Below are positions 36,104-44,643 of a DNA stretch of 64,000 nucleotides, piece by piece. Each line of letters begins with the position of its first letter. The first letter of the stretch is position 1. Made by a program: the position numbers and the translations under genes. The notes under the pieces are model-generated. The model was not told where the DNA came from and did no database searches. It was given only the letters and a program-made list of their open reading frames with translations. Source of the DNA: Dactylosporangium siamense (GTDB lineage: Bacteria > Actinomycetota > Actinomycetes > Mycobacteriales > Micromonosporaceae); contig NZ_BONQ01000126.1 in NCBI RefSeq assembly GCF_016862795.1, forward strand, positions 62,001-126,000, written 5' to 3'.

Positions 36104-36757
36104 ATGCGCCGCCGCCGTGCCGTCCTGCTGTCCCCCGTCCTCCTGCTCGTTCCGGCCGTGCTGCTCGCCGGGTGCGGTGGCGACGCCAAGACCGGCCTCC
36201 CGGCGCCCGGCGTGAGCGCTGGGCCGACGACCGGTGGCAGCGGTGCGCCGGCGCCGAGCGGCAGCGCCGGGGTGACGGCGGCCGGCACGTTCGCGCCGTA
36301 CACGACCGGCAGCACCGCCGTCACCTACGACCCTGCGCTGGTGCCGGCCGGAGCGACCGCCATGGTCACACTGACTCCCTCCGGGACCACGGCCGTGGTG
36401 CGGCTGGCCGTGACCGGGTTGCAGGCGGGCCGCACGTACGGCGCGCACCTGCACGTCAAGCCGTGCGGCGCCACCGGCGACGCGGCCGGCCCGCACTACC
36501 AGCATCACCCGGACCCGGCCGCCTCCGCTTCCGCGCCTTCGGTCGACCCGAGCTACGCCAACCCGCACAACGAGGTCTGGCTGGACGTCACCACCGACGG
36601 CAACGGCAGCGCGACGAGCACCGCCACCCAGCCGTGGATGTTCGACCCGGCCCACGCACCGCGGTCGCTCGTCATCCACACGCAGGCCACCAAAACGGCC
36701 CCCGGCGTGGCCGGCACCGCCGGGACCCGGCTCGCCTGCCTCACCCTGCCCGCCTGA
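36104..36757 (+). CDS. Copper/zinc superoxide dismutase-like lipoprotein (SodC family)
   Basis: This 217-residue protein has a lipoprotein signal peptide ending LLAGC with Cys23, then a Gly/Pro/Ser-rich linker. The SOD-like part contains YGAHLHVKPCG (two metal-binding His and a disulfide Cys), GPHYQH (bridging His region) and NEVWLDVTTDGNG. The late metal site region reads RSLVIHTQATKT, and the second Cys is in LACLTLP. It should be anchored outside the membrane. Most SodC enzymes have an Asp zinc ligand and a catalytic Arg that are not obvious here, so the activity could differ. A strong hairpin follows the gene. Confidence 0.8.
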   Translation: MRRRRAVLLSPVLLLVPAVLLAGCGGDAKTGLPAPGVSAGPTTGGSGAPAPSGSAGVTAAGTFAPYTTGSTAVTYDPALVPAGATAMVTLTPSGTTAVVRLAVTGLQAGRTYGAHLHVKPCGATGDAAGPHYQHHPDPAASASAPSVDPSYANPHNEVWLDVTTDGNGSATSTATQPWMFDPAHAPRSLVIHTQATKTAPGVAGTAGTRLACLTLPA

Positions 36758-36796
36758 GCGACGCCGTTGGACGGAACAGCGACGGTAGGGGTGCGG

Positions 36797-36830
36797 CTGG
36801 TTCCGCGGCAGTGGCCTGCCGCGGAACCAG
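36797..36830 (+). terminator. Strong hairpin terminator after the SodC-like gene
   Basis: CTGGTTCCGCGGCA and TGCCGCGGAACCAG form a perfect 14-bp stem with a 6-base loop (GTGGCC), 40 bp after the stop. A short GGTTT tail follows at 36836-36840. Confidence 0.75.
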
Positions 36831-36974
36831 CACCCGGTTTCCCAACGCCGATGGGAAACGCGCGATCGCTGCCGGCTCCGCCAAGCCGGGACGCGATCAA
36901 GCACGACGTCACTGTTCGACATTCATCATGACCGGCCGACTTTTCCGCCGTGTAAACAACACCCGCCACACCCT

Positions 36975-37103
36975 GTGAGTGCAGTCACACGGATGGTGAT
37001 CAATCTTGATGACTTCAGCCGGGCCCTGGCCGCCTGGTGCGCGGACCCGGACGCGTTCGGGCTGCTCGGCGTAACCCGCGCCGCGACCGCGCTCCCGCAG
37101 TGA
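36975..37103 (+). CDS. Possible small protein, 42 aa
   Basis: From a GTG at 36975 a short frame reads MVINLDDFSRALAAWCADPD in its centre and ends LLGVTRAATALPQ. Its amino-acid makeup is plausible, but it has no convincing ribosome site and no known family. It occupies the 384-bp space between the terminator at 36830 and the Ser/Thr kinase. It may be a remnant or chance frame. Confidence 0.25.
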   Translation: MSAVTRMVINLDDFSRALAAWCADPDAFGLLGVTRAATALPQ

Positions 37104-37214
37104 CGTCGGCGGCGCCGACGACCTCGAGGATCCACGCCGCAGACGCCACGAACCGATACCGTCCAGATACCTTCGGAAGGTGTCGATCCCGCTCGGACGG
37201 GAGAACAGATCCCG

Positions 37215-38795
37215 ATGCAGCAGGATCAGACCCTCGGCGACCGCTACCGCCTGCTCGCCCAACTCGACGAGGGCGGCATGGCAGTCGTGTGGAAAGCCCA
37301 CGACCAGCTGCTCAACCGGCACGTCGCGGTCAAGGTCCTCGCCGGTCCCCACACCGCCAGCCCGGCCGCCCGGCGCCGCGTCCAGGCCGAGGCACAAGCC
37401 GCCGCCCAGCTGTCACATCCGAACGTCACCAACGTCTATGACTACGGCGAAGCACTCGACGAAACCGGCGACTGCGTGCCGTACGTCGTGATGGAGCTGC
37501 TGCCGGGCCGCACCCTGTCACAGCGGCTGGCGGCCGGGCCGCTCCCGCCGCAGGTAGCACTGCGGATCTGCGCTGAGGTCGCCGAGGCCCTCGCCGCCGC
37601 CCACGACCGCCACGTCGTGCACCGCGACGTCAAACCCGCCAACATCATGCTGACTCCGACCGGAGCGAAAGTCCTCGACTTCGGGCTCGCCGCCGTCGCC
37701 GGGCAGCCCGACATCGACGAAGAAGGCCAGCTGCTCGGCACCGCGGCCTACCTCGCCCCGGAACGGCTCACCGGCGACGAGGTCCTCCCCGCTTCCGACG
37801 TCTACGCCCTCGGACTGCTCATCCACCGCGCCCTCACCGACAAGCTGCCGTGGCAGGCGGACACCCCCTCCCAGATGCTCAACGCCCACGTGTACGTCGA
37901 ACCCGAACCGCTGCCTCCCATCAACGGCGTGCCGCCCGTCGTGCACGACATCTGCTGCCGATGCCTGGCCAAAGACCCCGCCGACCGGCCGTCCGCCGCC
38001 GAGGTGGCCGCCGTCCTCACCGCCGCAGCCGGCATCACGCCGCGACCGTCGGACGACCTCGCCGCCGCCGCGGCGGCCGGGCCGACCAGCCTCGAACGTT
38101 TCCTCGAACGTTCCCTCGAACCTTCCGTGGAGCCGGAGCACACCGGACCGGCCGGCCCGCGTGATGACGCCGAACCGCAGCCCACCGCGGTTGTCCGCCC
38201 ACCGACCGGCACAGCCGTTGCCGGCCGTGGCCGGCGCCGGGCCGTCGCGATGATCGCCGGTGCGAGCGTCCTTGCGGCCGTCGCCGTCACCGCGTCTCTG
38301 CAGCGCAACCCCCCGATCCGGGACAACAACACGGCGACCGCGGCGCACAACCCCGCGCACAGCCCCGCACCAGGATCATCCGGAAGCCTGATCAGCCAGC
38401 CTGCGCCGGCGTCGGCTGCTGGCCAGGCCGGCCAATCCGGTGCCACCACACCGACCGGCGCGGTGGGCACGCCCGAGCCGGTCAACCCCGCGAATCCGAG
38501 CCCGCTCACGTCGTCGGCCGCCCCGGCCCCCACCGTGTCCCCTCCACCGGCGCCCGAACCTGGCGTCGAGATCCGCGCGAAGGGCGGCGTCGCCCGCGTG
38601 TCCTGCACCGGCAGGAAGGCACAGATCCTGGACCTCGACCTCACCCCTGGCTACACCCTCGGTGACTACCGGCCAGGACCGGCCGACGAGATCCGGGCCG
38701 TGCTGATCTCCAGCACCAACACCAGTGAGATCAAGGCAAAGTGCCCGAAGGGCACACCAGCACCCGCCGTCAAGGAGACACCCGCGAAGCCCTGA
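37215..38795 (+). CDS. Transmembrane Ser/Thr protein kinase, PASTA-less
   Basis: This 526-residue Hanks-type kinase has the glycine loop (DEGGMAVVW, residues 18-26), Lys40 in VAVKV, catalytic loop HRDVKPANI with Asp138, DFG at 155-157 and TAAYLAPE for substrate binding. After the kinase domain (to about 270) come a low-complexity linker, a membrane helix (VAMIAGASVLAAVAVTAS, around 345-365), a Pro/Ala/Ser-rich extracellular stalk and a small domain with two Cys (RVSCTGRK and KAKCPKG). PASTA repeats are absent, so it is not PknB; the small domain may sense a signal. A site GGGAGAACAGATCCCG precedes the ATG. Confidence 0.92.
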   Translation: MQQDQTLGDRYRLLAQLDEGGMAVVWKAHDQLLNRHVAVKVLAGPHTASPAARRRVQAEAQAAAQLSHPNVTNVYDYGEALDETGDCVPYVVMELLPGRTLSQRLAAGPLPPQVALRICAEVAEALAAAHDRHVVHRDVKPANIMLTPTGAKVLDFGLAAVAGQPDIDEEGQLLGTAAYLAPERLTGDEVLPASDVYALGLLIHRALTDKLPWQADTPSQMLNAHVYVEPEPLPPINGVPPVVHDICCRCLAKDPADRPSAAEVAAVLTAAAGITPRPSDDLAAAAAAGPTSLERFLERSLEPSVEPEHTGPAGPRDDAEPQPTAVVRPPTGTAVAGRGRRRAVAMIAGASVLAAVAVTASLQRNPPIRDNNTATAAHNPAHSPAPGSSGSLISQPAPASAAGQAGQSGATTPTGAVGTPEPVNPANPSPLTSSAAPAPTVSPPPAPEPGVEIRAKGGVARVSCTGRKAQILDLDLTPGYTLGDYRPGPADEIRAVLISSTNTSEIKAKCPKGTPAPAVKETPAKP

Positions 38796-38805
38796 CCGGC
38801 CCGCG

Positions 38806-39684
38806 TCAGACGGTGTACGTGGGTGTGTACCAGTCGACGCCGAGCTCGCCGGTCACCGTGGTGGTGTTGATGCGCAGGAGCGGCTTCGGGGTGGCGTACT
38901 TGTATCCCATCCGCCAGAACTTCCGGGTGCCGGCGGTCGGGTCGTGCCATTCGGTGTGGCGGCCGCGGTACACCTCGATCTCGTGCAGCATCGTGTCCAG
39001 CGGGCGGATGCAGCAGTACGTGCCGGCGCGGACCTCGGTGCCGTCGGACTGCTGGGTGACCTGCAGCGGCCATTGCTGGTAGCCGACGATCGTCGTGTTG
39101 AGGACGCGGCCCCACAGTTGGCGGCCCTGAGCGTCCTGGTCGTGCAGGACCTCGCGCATTCCCGTGGACAGCGAGGCGGACAGGTACCGCACGGTGAGCC
39201 AGGGCTCCGCGACGCCGAGGACGGGAATCGGTGTCGCCGCGGTGTCCAGTGGCGCCGGTGCCAGCTGCTGCGTCGCGATCGACCACGAGAACGCCCCGGA
39301 GCGGGTGTAGTCCATGCCGAACGCGCCGTTGGACGTGAAGCGGTACATCAGGCCCTGGATGCTCGACGCCAGGACCGACGTGGTCGTGTAGACCTCGAAC
39401 TGATGCAGGTCCTTGTCGACGAGCCGGATGAAGTTGACGATCCCGAAGCCGTCGAAGAAGAACAACGCCGGGTTGCCGAAGGCGGTGCCGGCCACGCCGC
39501 CGGCGGTGCTCCACAGCTCGCCAGAGTTGACCTTCCCGAAGAACGTGAGCGCGCCGGCCGTACCGGCCAGGTTGATGGGCCACACGAGGTGCCGCCCGTC
39601 GGTCGCGTGGGCCGCGGTGGCGCCGGTGCCGAGCACCCCGGCGGTGGCGGCGGCCGCTGCCAGCAGTACCTGTCGACGATGCAT
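38806..39684 (-). CDS. Secreted protein of unknown function with Tat-like signal
   Basis: This 292-residue protein starts MHRRQVLLAAAAATAGVLGT with a twin-arginine-like RR and cleavage expected after TAAHA near residue 27. The mature part is beta-rich with many aromatic residues (ALFFFDGFGIVNF, EVYTTTSVLASSIQ, WHDPTAGTRKFWRMGYKY). It contains no recognised enzyme motif. It is convergent with the Ser/Thr kinase, whose stop is 10 bp away. It is probably exported folded and acts outside the cell; the family is not recognised. Confidence 0.65.
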   Translation of the reverse strand: MHRRQVLLAAAAATAGVLGTGATAAHATDGRHLVWPINLAGTAGALTFFGKVNSGELWSTAGGVAGTAFGNPALFFFDGFGIVNFIRLVDKDLHQFEVYTTTSVLASSIQGLMYRFTSNGAFGMDYTRSGAFSWSIATQQLAPAPLDTAATPIPVLGVAEPWLTVRYLSASLSTGMREVLHDQDAQGRQLWGRVLNTTIVGYQQWPLQVTQQSDGTEVRAGTYCCIRPLDTMLHEIEVYRGRHTEWHDPTAGTRKFWRMGYKYATPKPLLRINTTTVTGELGVDWYTPTYTV

Positions 39685-39744
39685 CGTGTGGCTCCTCGCT
39701 GTGGATGGTTTCGCCGGCTACCACGCCGCGTGCCGGAGCCCTGT

Positions 39745-40107
39745 TCAACCGCTCGGTGTCGAGGACCGGACACCACGCCGTTCGGTTGATGACCGCACCC
39801 TGGCCGCCGGAGCGATCACGACCGCGTCCTCGTCCCGTTCGACCGGCCGGTGCTTCGGTGCCTGGACGCTGAACCCCATGCGGTGCAACAGGTACGCGGT
39901 GCCGCGCAGCGAGCACCGGGTGCGGAACCACGTGCGGAACTCCGGGCTTTTGATCGTGGGCTCGCCGACCAGTTCGCTGAGCCGGGTGTCGTCGGCGTTG
40001 CGACCGGCGTACGGGCGCAGGGCACCGGCGCCGGCGGCGTCGGCAGCCACGGACGGCCGGTCGAGGCACACGGCGCGGGCGCCAGATGTTCGCGAGTTCA
40101 GCGCCAC
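39745..40107 (-). pseudogene. Chimeric remnant: MmyB-type regulator piece joined to an IS630 piece
   Basis: One 120-codon minus frame contains two unrelated segments. Residues about 28-62 (ALRPYAGRNADDTRLSELVG, SPEFRTWF) match the C-terminal MLTR_LBD region of MmyB-type XRE regulators; compare KGLHDLVGELSTRSDDFRRR in the intact regulator at 43652. Residues about 66-96 (SLRGTAYLLHRMGFSVQAPK, RPVERDEDAV) match the winged-helix start of IS630-type transposases. Neither part is complete. The fusion records an insertion and deletion event and is unlikely to be functional. Confidence 0.6.
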
Positions 40108-40343
40108 GATGCCGACACCGGGCGCCGCAAATGTTCGTGAGTACCGGCACCACTCGCGGGATCATGACCGCTCGGCGGCGCCGACGATCACTCCGGAGCC
40201 CGTTCACGCTGCGCGCAAGTGATCACGATCTCGCTTGGGCGCGAGGTGCGCGGAGCTGCCGATTTGCGTGCACGTGATCCTGCAAGTTCGTCGGTACGCT
40301 GGGACCAACTCGGACTCCTGAACCATCGCCTACAGTCCTTGTC

Positions 40344-40802
40344 GTGAACCTCCCGACCGGCTTGAGTCAGCAAACGCGCCAAGTGCTGGCGGCGGCCGGG
40401 TGGCATGTCGGCCGTAAGGTCGATACGGCGTGCTGGGAGGCCGAGCTCACGGCGGACGGCTTCCCGGAAATACATCTGGCCGCTCGTCGGTTCCTTGCCG
40501 AGTTCGGCGGTCTGACCGTCGCCGATGGTGGGGCAGGCGTCACCCGCGCCCGTGAGCCGTTTACGCTCCGACCGACCGATTGCCTCGGCGAAGCCGACCG
40601 ATTCATCGAGTGGGGCGAGCACACCGGACGAAACCTTGCCCCAATCGGCGAGCTGGCCGGGAACAGCTGTGCTTGCGCTTGGCTGGGCATGGATGAATAC
40701 GAGGAGATCTACGTGGTCGTTGACGAGCTGGCCACATTCGGCCGAATGCCCTTGGCTATGGAGCATCTTGCTCTGGGGTACATGCCGCGCCGCATCAACT
40801 GA
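40344..40802 (+). CDS. SUKH-3-type immunity protein
   Basis: This 152-residue cytosolic protein starts at a GTG and has the features of the SUKH-3 family of the SMI1/KNR4 superfamily: LSQQTRQVLAAAGWHVGRKV, then AARRFLAEFGGLTVADGG, and near the end YEEIYVVVDELATFGRMPLA. SUKH proteins neutralise nuclease and other toxins of contact-dependent or Tc/RHS systems. A HINT-domain toxin remnant lies 0.7 kb downstream and another immunity-like gene follows it, so this looks like an orphan immunity gene in a decayed toxin locus. Confidence 0.75.
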   Translation: MNLPTGLSQQTRQVLAAAGWHVGRKVDTACWEAELTADGFPEIHLAARRFLAEFGGLTVADGGAGVTRAREPFTLRPTDCLGEADRFIEWGEHTGRNLAPIGELAGNSCACAWLGMDEYEEIYVVVDELATFGRMPLAMEHLALGYMPRRIN

Positions 40803-41061
40803 ACTTATGCCGGACAGGGATCGAACAGGTCATCGACAACGCGCAGCATCGCGACACTCCCGCCGAACCGGACCGCATCGACCAACTGCTGCACGAACTC
40901 TGGCTGGCCAAGAAGTTGCTGGAACTCGTATGCGGCCACGATGCCGCGAAGGCGGGCCAACTGACACCCGCGCCCCGGCCCGGTGCACAGTGGGCCGCCA
41001 TCGCCGATCAAGAGGTTGACCTCGTCAATGTCAGCAACTCGTCGACCAGTACTCTTCAGTC
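40803..41061. other. Short region with possible coding fragments
   Basis: Without a start, one plus frame reads RIDQLLHELWLAKKLLELV and ADQEVDLVNVSNS (about 40880-41035). The opposite strand reads FVQQLVDAVRFGGSVAMLRV in the same place. Both look protein-like, and I cannot decide which, if either, is real. It may be the tail of another small immunity gene. Confidence 0.3.
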
Positions 41062-41361
41062 GTGCCGAGACTCAAGGTGCTGGCGGTCGCGTCGGTGGTC
41101 GTCGCCGTGGTGGCCACGTTAGTGCTGCTGCCCCGCCGCGAACGGTTCAAGGCCGGTGACTGCATCCAGCTCGTGGGCTTGGCGGTGGTCGACTGCGATG
41201 ACGGCGACGCCGACCATGTCGTCCTCGGCGTCGAAGACATCGAGGACGACGAGCCACGCCGGTTGCCCTGCGGTGCCTGGCCGGAGACCAACACCGACCT
41301 GCGTATGGACGGGCCGAGCGGACGTCCGATACGTGTGTGCATGAAGAGCCTGCCGCGGTAG
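41062..41361 (+). CDS. Small membrane-anchored or secreted protein, 99 aa
   Basis: A GTG start gives MPRLKVLAVASVVVAVVATL, a single N-terminal membrane helix, followed by FKAGDCIQLVGLAVVDCDDGD and RVCMKSLPR. Cysteines in GDC, VDC, LPCGAW and RVC resemble the LppU/SCO3897-like extracellular domain of actinobacteria. Its role is unknown. The preceding region has no strong ribosome site. It sits between the SUKH-3 gene and the HINT remnant. Confidence 0.55.
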   Translation: MPRLKVLAVASVVVAVVATLVLLPRRERFKAGDCIQLVGLAVVDCDDGDADHVVLGVEDIEDDEPRRLPCGAWPETNTDLRMDGPSGRPIRVCMKSLPR

Positions 41362-41462
41362 GCCTCGAACCGCTGCCAAGGAACGTATGGCGGTCCTCGT
41401 CGGACCTGAGTTGACCGACGGGCACCGCTGCAGAGCCACCTGCTCACACCTGCCGCCGGTCG

Positions 41463-41785
41463 CGCACTTTCTGGAGCACGACCCGCAACGCTTGGACCGT
41501 GGCCGGGGTGCTCAACCCGGGCGAGAAGCTTCATTCGGCGGATAGCGCCGCAATCGTCGTGGTCAGCCGGAGCAGCTATTCGGGCGCGAAGACGATGTAC
41601 AACCTCAGCGTCGGCACGATCCATACGTACTATGTGATTGCCGGGGCCAGCGCGATCCTGGTCCACAACGCTCCGGTTGAGCCCCATGAGGTCGGAACGA
41701 ACGATGACTTGAAGGCGAGGTCAGTGTCGGGCGACGGCTTGGACATCCTGGACGCAAGAAGATACAGGCGGATTGGATGGCGGCA
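41463..41785 (+). pseudogene. HINT-domain tail and stub of a polymorphic toxin
   Basis: With no start codon, the plus frame encodes the end of a pretoxin HINT (self-cleaving) domain: FWSTTRNAWTVAGVLNPGEK, MYNLSVGTIHTYYVIAGASA and LVHNAP, the Val-His-Asn cleavage site. The next residues, TNDDLKARSVSGDGLDI, match the start of a nuclease-type toxin tip. The sequence then runs into unrelated codons, so the catalytic part has been deleted. The large N-terminal part (RHS or similar) is also missing. The following gene at 41786 is in the usual place for the immunity protein. Confidence 0.7.
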
Positions 41786-42238
41786 ATGGAACCGATCGAA
41801 GGTTTGCGGGCCGAGCTGGATCGGCTCCAGCCGGCCGACTTCGACGACATGCATGAGAACGCCGACGGGGTTGAGCGTCTGGCAGCCGTCTGCGACGAAC
41901 TGCCGGGAAGCGCCGACGCGCAGCTCTGGATGCCGCTGCTGTTCGCGCTGTTCGAACGGCTAAACGACGTGGACCTCGGAAGTCCGGGGCCCGCCGTACA
42001 CACTCTGGAAGCCACCGGTAGTGGATATCTGCCGTTGCTGGCCGACTCGGTCCGGCGGAAGCCGACACCACTGACGGTGTGGATGGTGAATCGGGTGCTG
42101 AATCAGCATCCGTCCGACCGGGCCGCCTGGATGGAGCTTCTTGAGAGCGTGCAAGGCGCCCCGACGGCGTCGGACGAGGCTGTGAACGACGCCAGACGAT
42201 TCCTGGCCTATCAGCGAGGGCAACAGCCAGGCCACTGA
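41786..42238 (+). CDS. Probable immunity protein of the decayed HINT toxin
   Basis: This 150-residue helical cytosolic protein starts MEPIEGLRAELDRLQPADFD and contains LWMPLLFALFERLNDVDLGSP, GYLPLLADSVRRKPTPLTVW and DEAVNDARRFLAYQ. Its place directly after a HINT toxin tip is the standard place for an immunity gene, and the all-helical fold fits small HEAT-like immunity proteins. No family name is claimed. With the toxin tip destroyed it is probably an orphan that could still protect against related neighbours. Confidence 0.65.
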   Translation: MEPIEGLRAELDRLQPADFDDMHENADGVERLAAVCDELPGSADAQLWMPLLFALFERLNDVDLGSPGPAVHTLEATGSGYLPLLADSVRRKPTPLTVWMVNRVLNQHPSDRAAWMELLESVQGAPTASDEAVNDARRFLAYQRGQQPGH

Positions 42239-42333
42239 ACACACTTGCGGCGGCTCGCAACGATCCGGTCGCGCGTCCGAACAGAGGGCCATTCGGTGAC
42301 ATTTGTCGCCGGTGGCCCTCTGCCCCGCTTCGC

Positions 42334-43044
42334 CTACACAGACCGCCGGTCAGCGTCTGGCAGCGGCAACATGAACCCGCGGTCCTCTGCCTCGGCCGCC
42401 CACGCGGCGCTGGGCTCGAGCATCCCGGCCAGCCGGTCCACCTCCGGCAGCAGGCGCACCGCGAGGATGAGCTCGCCGAAGCCCACACCGGCGGCGGCGA
42501 TGACCAGCCCGGCCGCCGGTGCGACGGCGACCGCCATCGCGGCGATCAACGAGCAGACCGCCCGCACCCACAGGCAGCCACGGGCAAGGCTGGGGAACTG
42601 CGCCGCGACCCCGGCGTCGGCGGCTGCCGCGACGCCGAAGGCCAAGCTGGTCATCGCGACCGCGACCGCCGATTCGTACGCCGGCTGCTGGAGCACGATC
42701 ACGCCGGCCACCGCCAGCAGCGCGGCGCCGGACTGCAGGAGGTGGGATCCGCCGTACCGGGCCAGCAGCAGCTGCCCGCCGCCGAACCTGCCGAACGCGA
42801 CGAACAGCAGCCAAGCGCCGACGGCCGCGGCGCCGAGCGCCCGCACGGATGACGGCCAAAGCACTGCCAGCACCGCGAGCAACAGGCTGAGCAGACCGAA
42901 GCTCGTCACCGCCCACCAGCCGAGCACTCCGTTCAGACGGCCGGCCTGACTGCCCGTGGCGCGCAGGCCGGTCAACGTGTCGAGCCCGGCCGCGCGCAGC
43001 CGGGCCCGGATCCGGTGGGCATCGACGGCAGTTGAGGGGTGCAT
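42334..43044 (-). CDS. Integral membrane protein, 236 aa
   Basis: This protein has six to seven hydrophobic segments (for example VTSFGLLSLLLAVLAVLW, ALGAAAVGAWLLFVAFG, SGAALLAVAGVIVLQQ, VAVAMTSLAFGVAAAADAG, SLIAAMAVAVAPAAGLVIAA). The N-terminus is hydrophilic and basic. The ATG at 43044 has a good site (GAAGGAGGCGGCCC). No family was recognised and no partner gene is adjacent. It is convergent with the immunity-like gene. Confidence 0.65.
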   Translation of the reverse strand: MHPSTAVDAHRIRARLRAAGLDTLTGLRATGSQAGRLNGVLGWWAVTSFGLLSLLLAVLAVLWPSSVRALGAAAVGAWLLFVAFGRFGGGQLLLARYGGSHLLQSGAALLAVAGVIVLQQPAYESAVAVAMTSLAFGVAAAADAGVAAQFPSLARGCLWVRAVCSLIAAMAVAVAPAAGLVIAAAGVGFGELILAVRLLPEVDRLAGMLEPSAAWAAEAEDRGFMLPLPDADRRSV

Positions 43045-43651
43045 GGGCCGCCTCCTTCGAACGGGGCCGGCAAACCAGTACCCGCCGCACCGGCCGATCG
43101 AACGGACGGCTTCGCCGCGTGTCCGGTACCGACCCGACCATCGTCACCGGTGGCGGGTGGTGCCTGCCATCCGTCCGGGTGTGCGCCACCCGATCGAGGT
43201 CTGATCTGCGGCATTGGACGCGCGCCAGGTAGCGCAGCAGGATGCTGGCCAGGAACCCGGCGGCCCGGGCCAGCCGACCATCCACATCGCTGGCGTGGTG
43301 TTCTTCGGGTCCGGTCCCGGTCCAGCATCCCCCGCGGTGAGCAGGCGGCGAAGGTCTTGGACGGTACCCTGGCGCTGGCCAGCTACCCGGACTTTCGAGG
43401 TGGGACTACTGCTCATGCCACCTCTTGATGAGCAGAGCAAGGCGTTTGGACCTGCCTTCGTCCGACAGGATCCAACAGAGTGCGCCGACAAGGGTGAGCT
43501 AGATCTTGGTAGACCCGGCGGCGGGGACAGCCGACGGGTCATGGTCCTGCCGTAGCTGGCGTGGCTTGGCCGCCAGCACACTGTCAGCCCGGCGCTCGGG
43601 CCGCCGCCGGACGTCGCTCGCCGCCAGATCGTCTGTGGTCGAGTTGGCGGT
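43045..43651. other. Gene-poor region with a short coding remnant
   Basis: No complete gene is supported. On the minus strand 43406-43498 holds a 30-codon open stretch, flanked by stops, reading VGALCWILSDEGRSKRLALL, which resembles the tail of a small actinobacterial protein but has no start. The remainder reads as low-complexity shadow frames. The region probably records loss of one or more genes. Confidence 0.35.
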
Positions 43652-44542
43652 TCAGTTCCGTGTGGCACGGCCGGTTTGTGCCAGTGCGCTGTGGTGGTGT
43701 TCGGTGGCGGCCCAGGAGGCGAGCAAGGCGAGGGCGTGGGCGGTTGGGGAGTTGGGTTCGGCGGCGTAGATGGTCATGGTGAGGCCGGGTTCGGCGCGCA
43801 GGTCGAGGCTCTCGTAGGCGAGTTCGAGGTCGCCGACGACGTGGTGGTGGAAGTGTTTGACGCCGGTGCCGTGGGTGCGGACGTTGTGTGCGGCCCAGCG
43901 GCGGCGGAAGTCGTCGCTGCGGGTGGACAGTTCCCCGACGAGGTCGTGCAGTCCTTTGTCGCCGGGGTCCTTGCCTGCGGCGGTGCGCAGGTTCGCGACG
44001 GTCATGTCGGCGGCGAGGTCCCAGTCCGGGTAGAAGCGGTGGGCTGCGCTGTCGAGGAATGTGAACCGGGCGAAGTTCGGAGGGTTGGCCGGGTCGCCGG
44101 TGACGTCGCTGTACATGGCCCGGCCGAGGTGGTTCGCGGCGAGGAAGTCGAGGCGGTCGTTGCCGACGATGGCGGGAGCAGTGATGGTGTCGAGGGTCCA
44201 TTGCAGGCTGGGCCGGACCGTCCACCGTTTCGGCCGGCGGCGGCGCAGGATCGCGTTGCTGCCGTCGGCCTCGTGAGCGAGGCGTAGCAGGTGGGCCCGT
44301 TCGGCGTCGTCGAGCTGCAGCGCGCGGGCGAGCGCCTCGAGGACACCGGTGGACACTCCCGCGAGGGTGCCGCGTTCCAGCTTCGCGTAGTACTCGACGC
44401 TCATCCCGGCCAGGGCGGCGACCTCGCTGCGCCGCAGCCCCGGGACTCGACGCTGCCCCGCGGCCGGCAATCCCGCCTGCTCCGGAGTGATCTTGGCGCG
44501 GCGTGAGGTGAGGAACTCGCGCACTTCGGGCCGGTTGTCCAT
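43652..44542 (-). CDS. XRE-family regulator with MmyB-like ligand-binding domain
   Basis: This 296-residue regulator has an N-terminal helix-turn-helix (LRRSEVAALAGMSVEYYAKLE near residues 36-56) and the MmyB-like MLTR domain (WTLDTITAPAIVGNDRLDFLA, NHLGRAMYSD, DLVGELSTRSDDFRRRWA). The frame is open up to 44593, but the ATG at 44542 is preferred because the preceding codons span the operator. Regulators of this type commonly repress a divergent oxidoreductase or transporter and bind fatty-acid-like ligands. Here the divergent neighbours are a tiny lipoprotein, a zinc alcohol dehydrogenase and a Bcr/CflA exporter. Confidence 0.9.
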   Translation of the reverse strand: MDNRPEVREFLTSRRAKITPEQAGLPAAGQRRVPGLRRSEVAALAGMSVEYYAKLERGTLAGVSTGVLEALARALQLDDAERAHLLRLAHEADGSNAILRRRRPKRWTVRPSLQWTLDTITAPAIVGNDRLDFLAANHLGRAMYSDVTGDPANPPNFARFTFLDSAAHRFYPDWDLAADMTVANLRTAAGKDPGDKGLHDLVGELSTRSDDFRRRWAAHNVRTHGTGVKHFHHHVVGDLELAYESLDLRAEPGLTMTIYAAEPNSPTAHALALLASWAATEHHHSALAQTGRATRN

Positions 44543-44577
44543 CCCTCGACGGTACGGCGAGTCTCCGCAGGCTGGGA

Positions 44578-44592
44578 TGTACTGGCAGTACA
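44578..44592. promoter_or_regulatory. Palindromic operator, probable target of the XRE regulator
   Basis: TGTACTGGCAGTACA is a perfect 7+1+7 palindrome, located 36 bp upstream of the regulator start and 52 bp upstream of the divergent lipoprotein frame. The sequence and position suit autoregulation plus control of the divergent dehydrogenase and exporter genes. Confidence 0.7.
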
Positions 44593-44643
44593 CCCATCGT
44601 CAGTGACTTCTCCGCGCAGTCTCGCTGGGGTGTGCTGGATGTC

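Noticed and set aside
41499..41963. Intact 154-residue gene covering the HINT tail
   Set aside because: Similarity to HINT proteins begins before this GTG and ends near 41765; the remaining codons are out of frame with the immunity-like gene.
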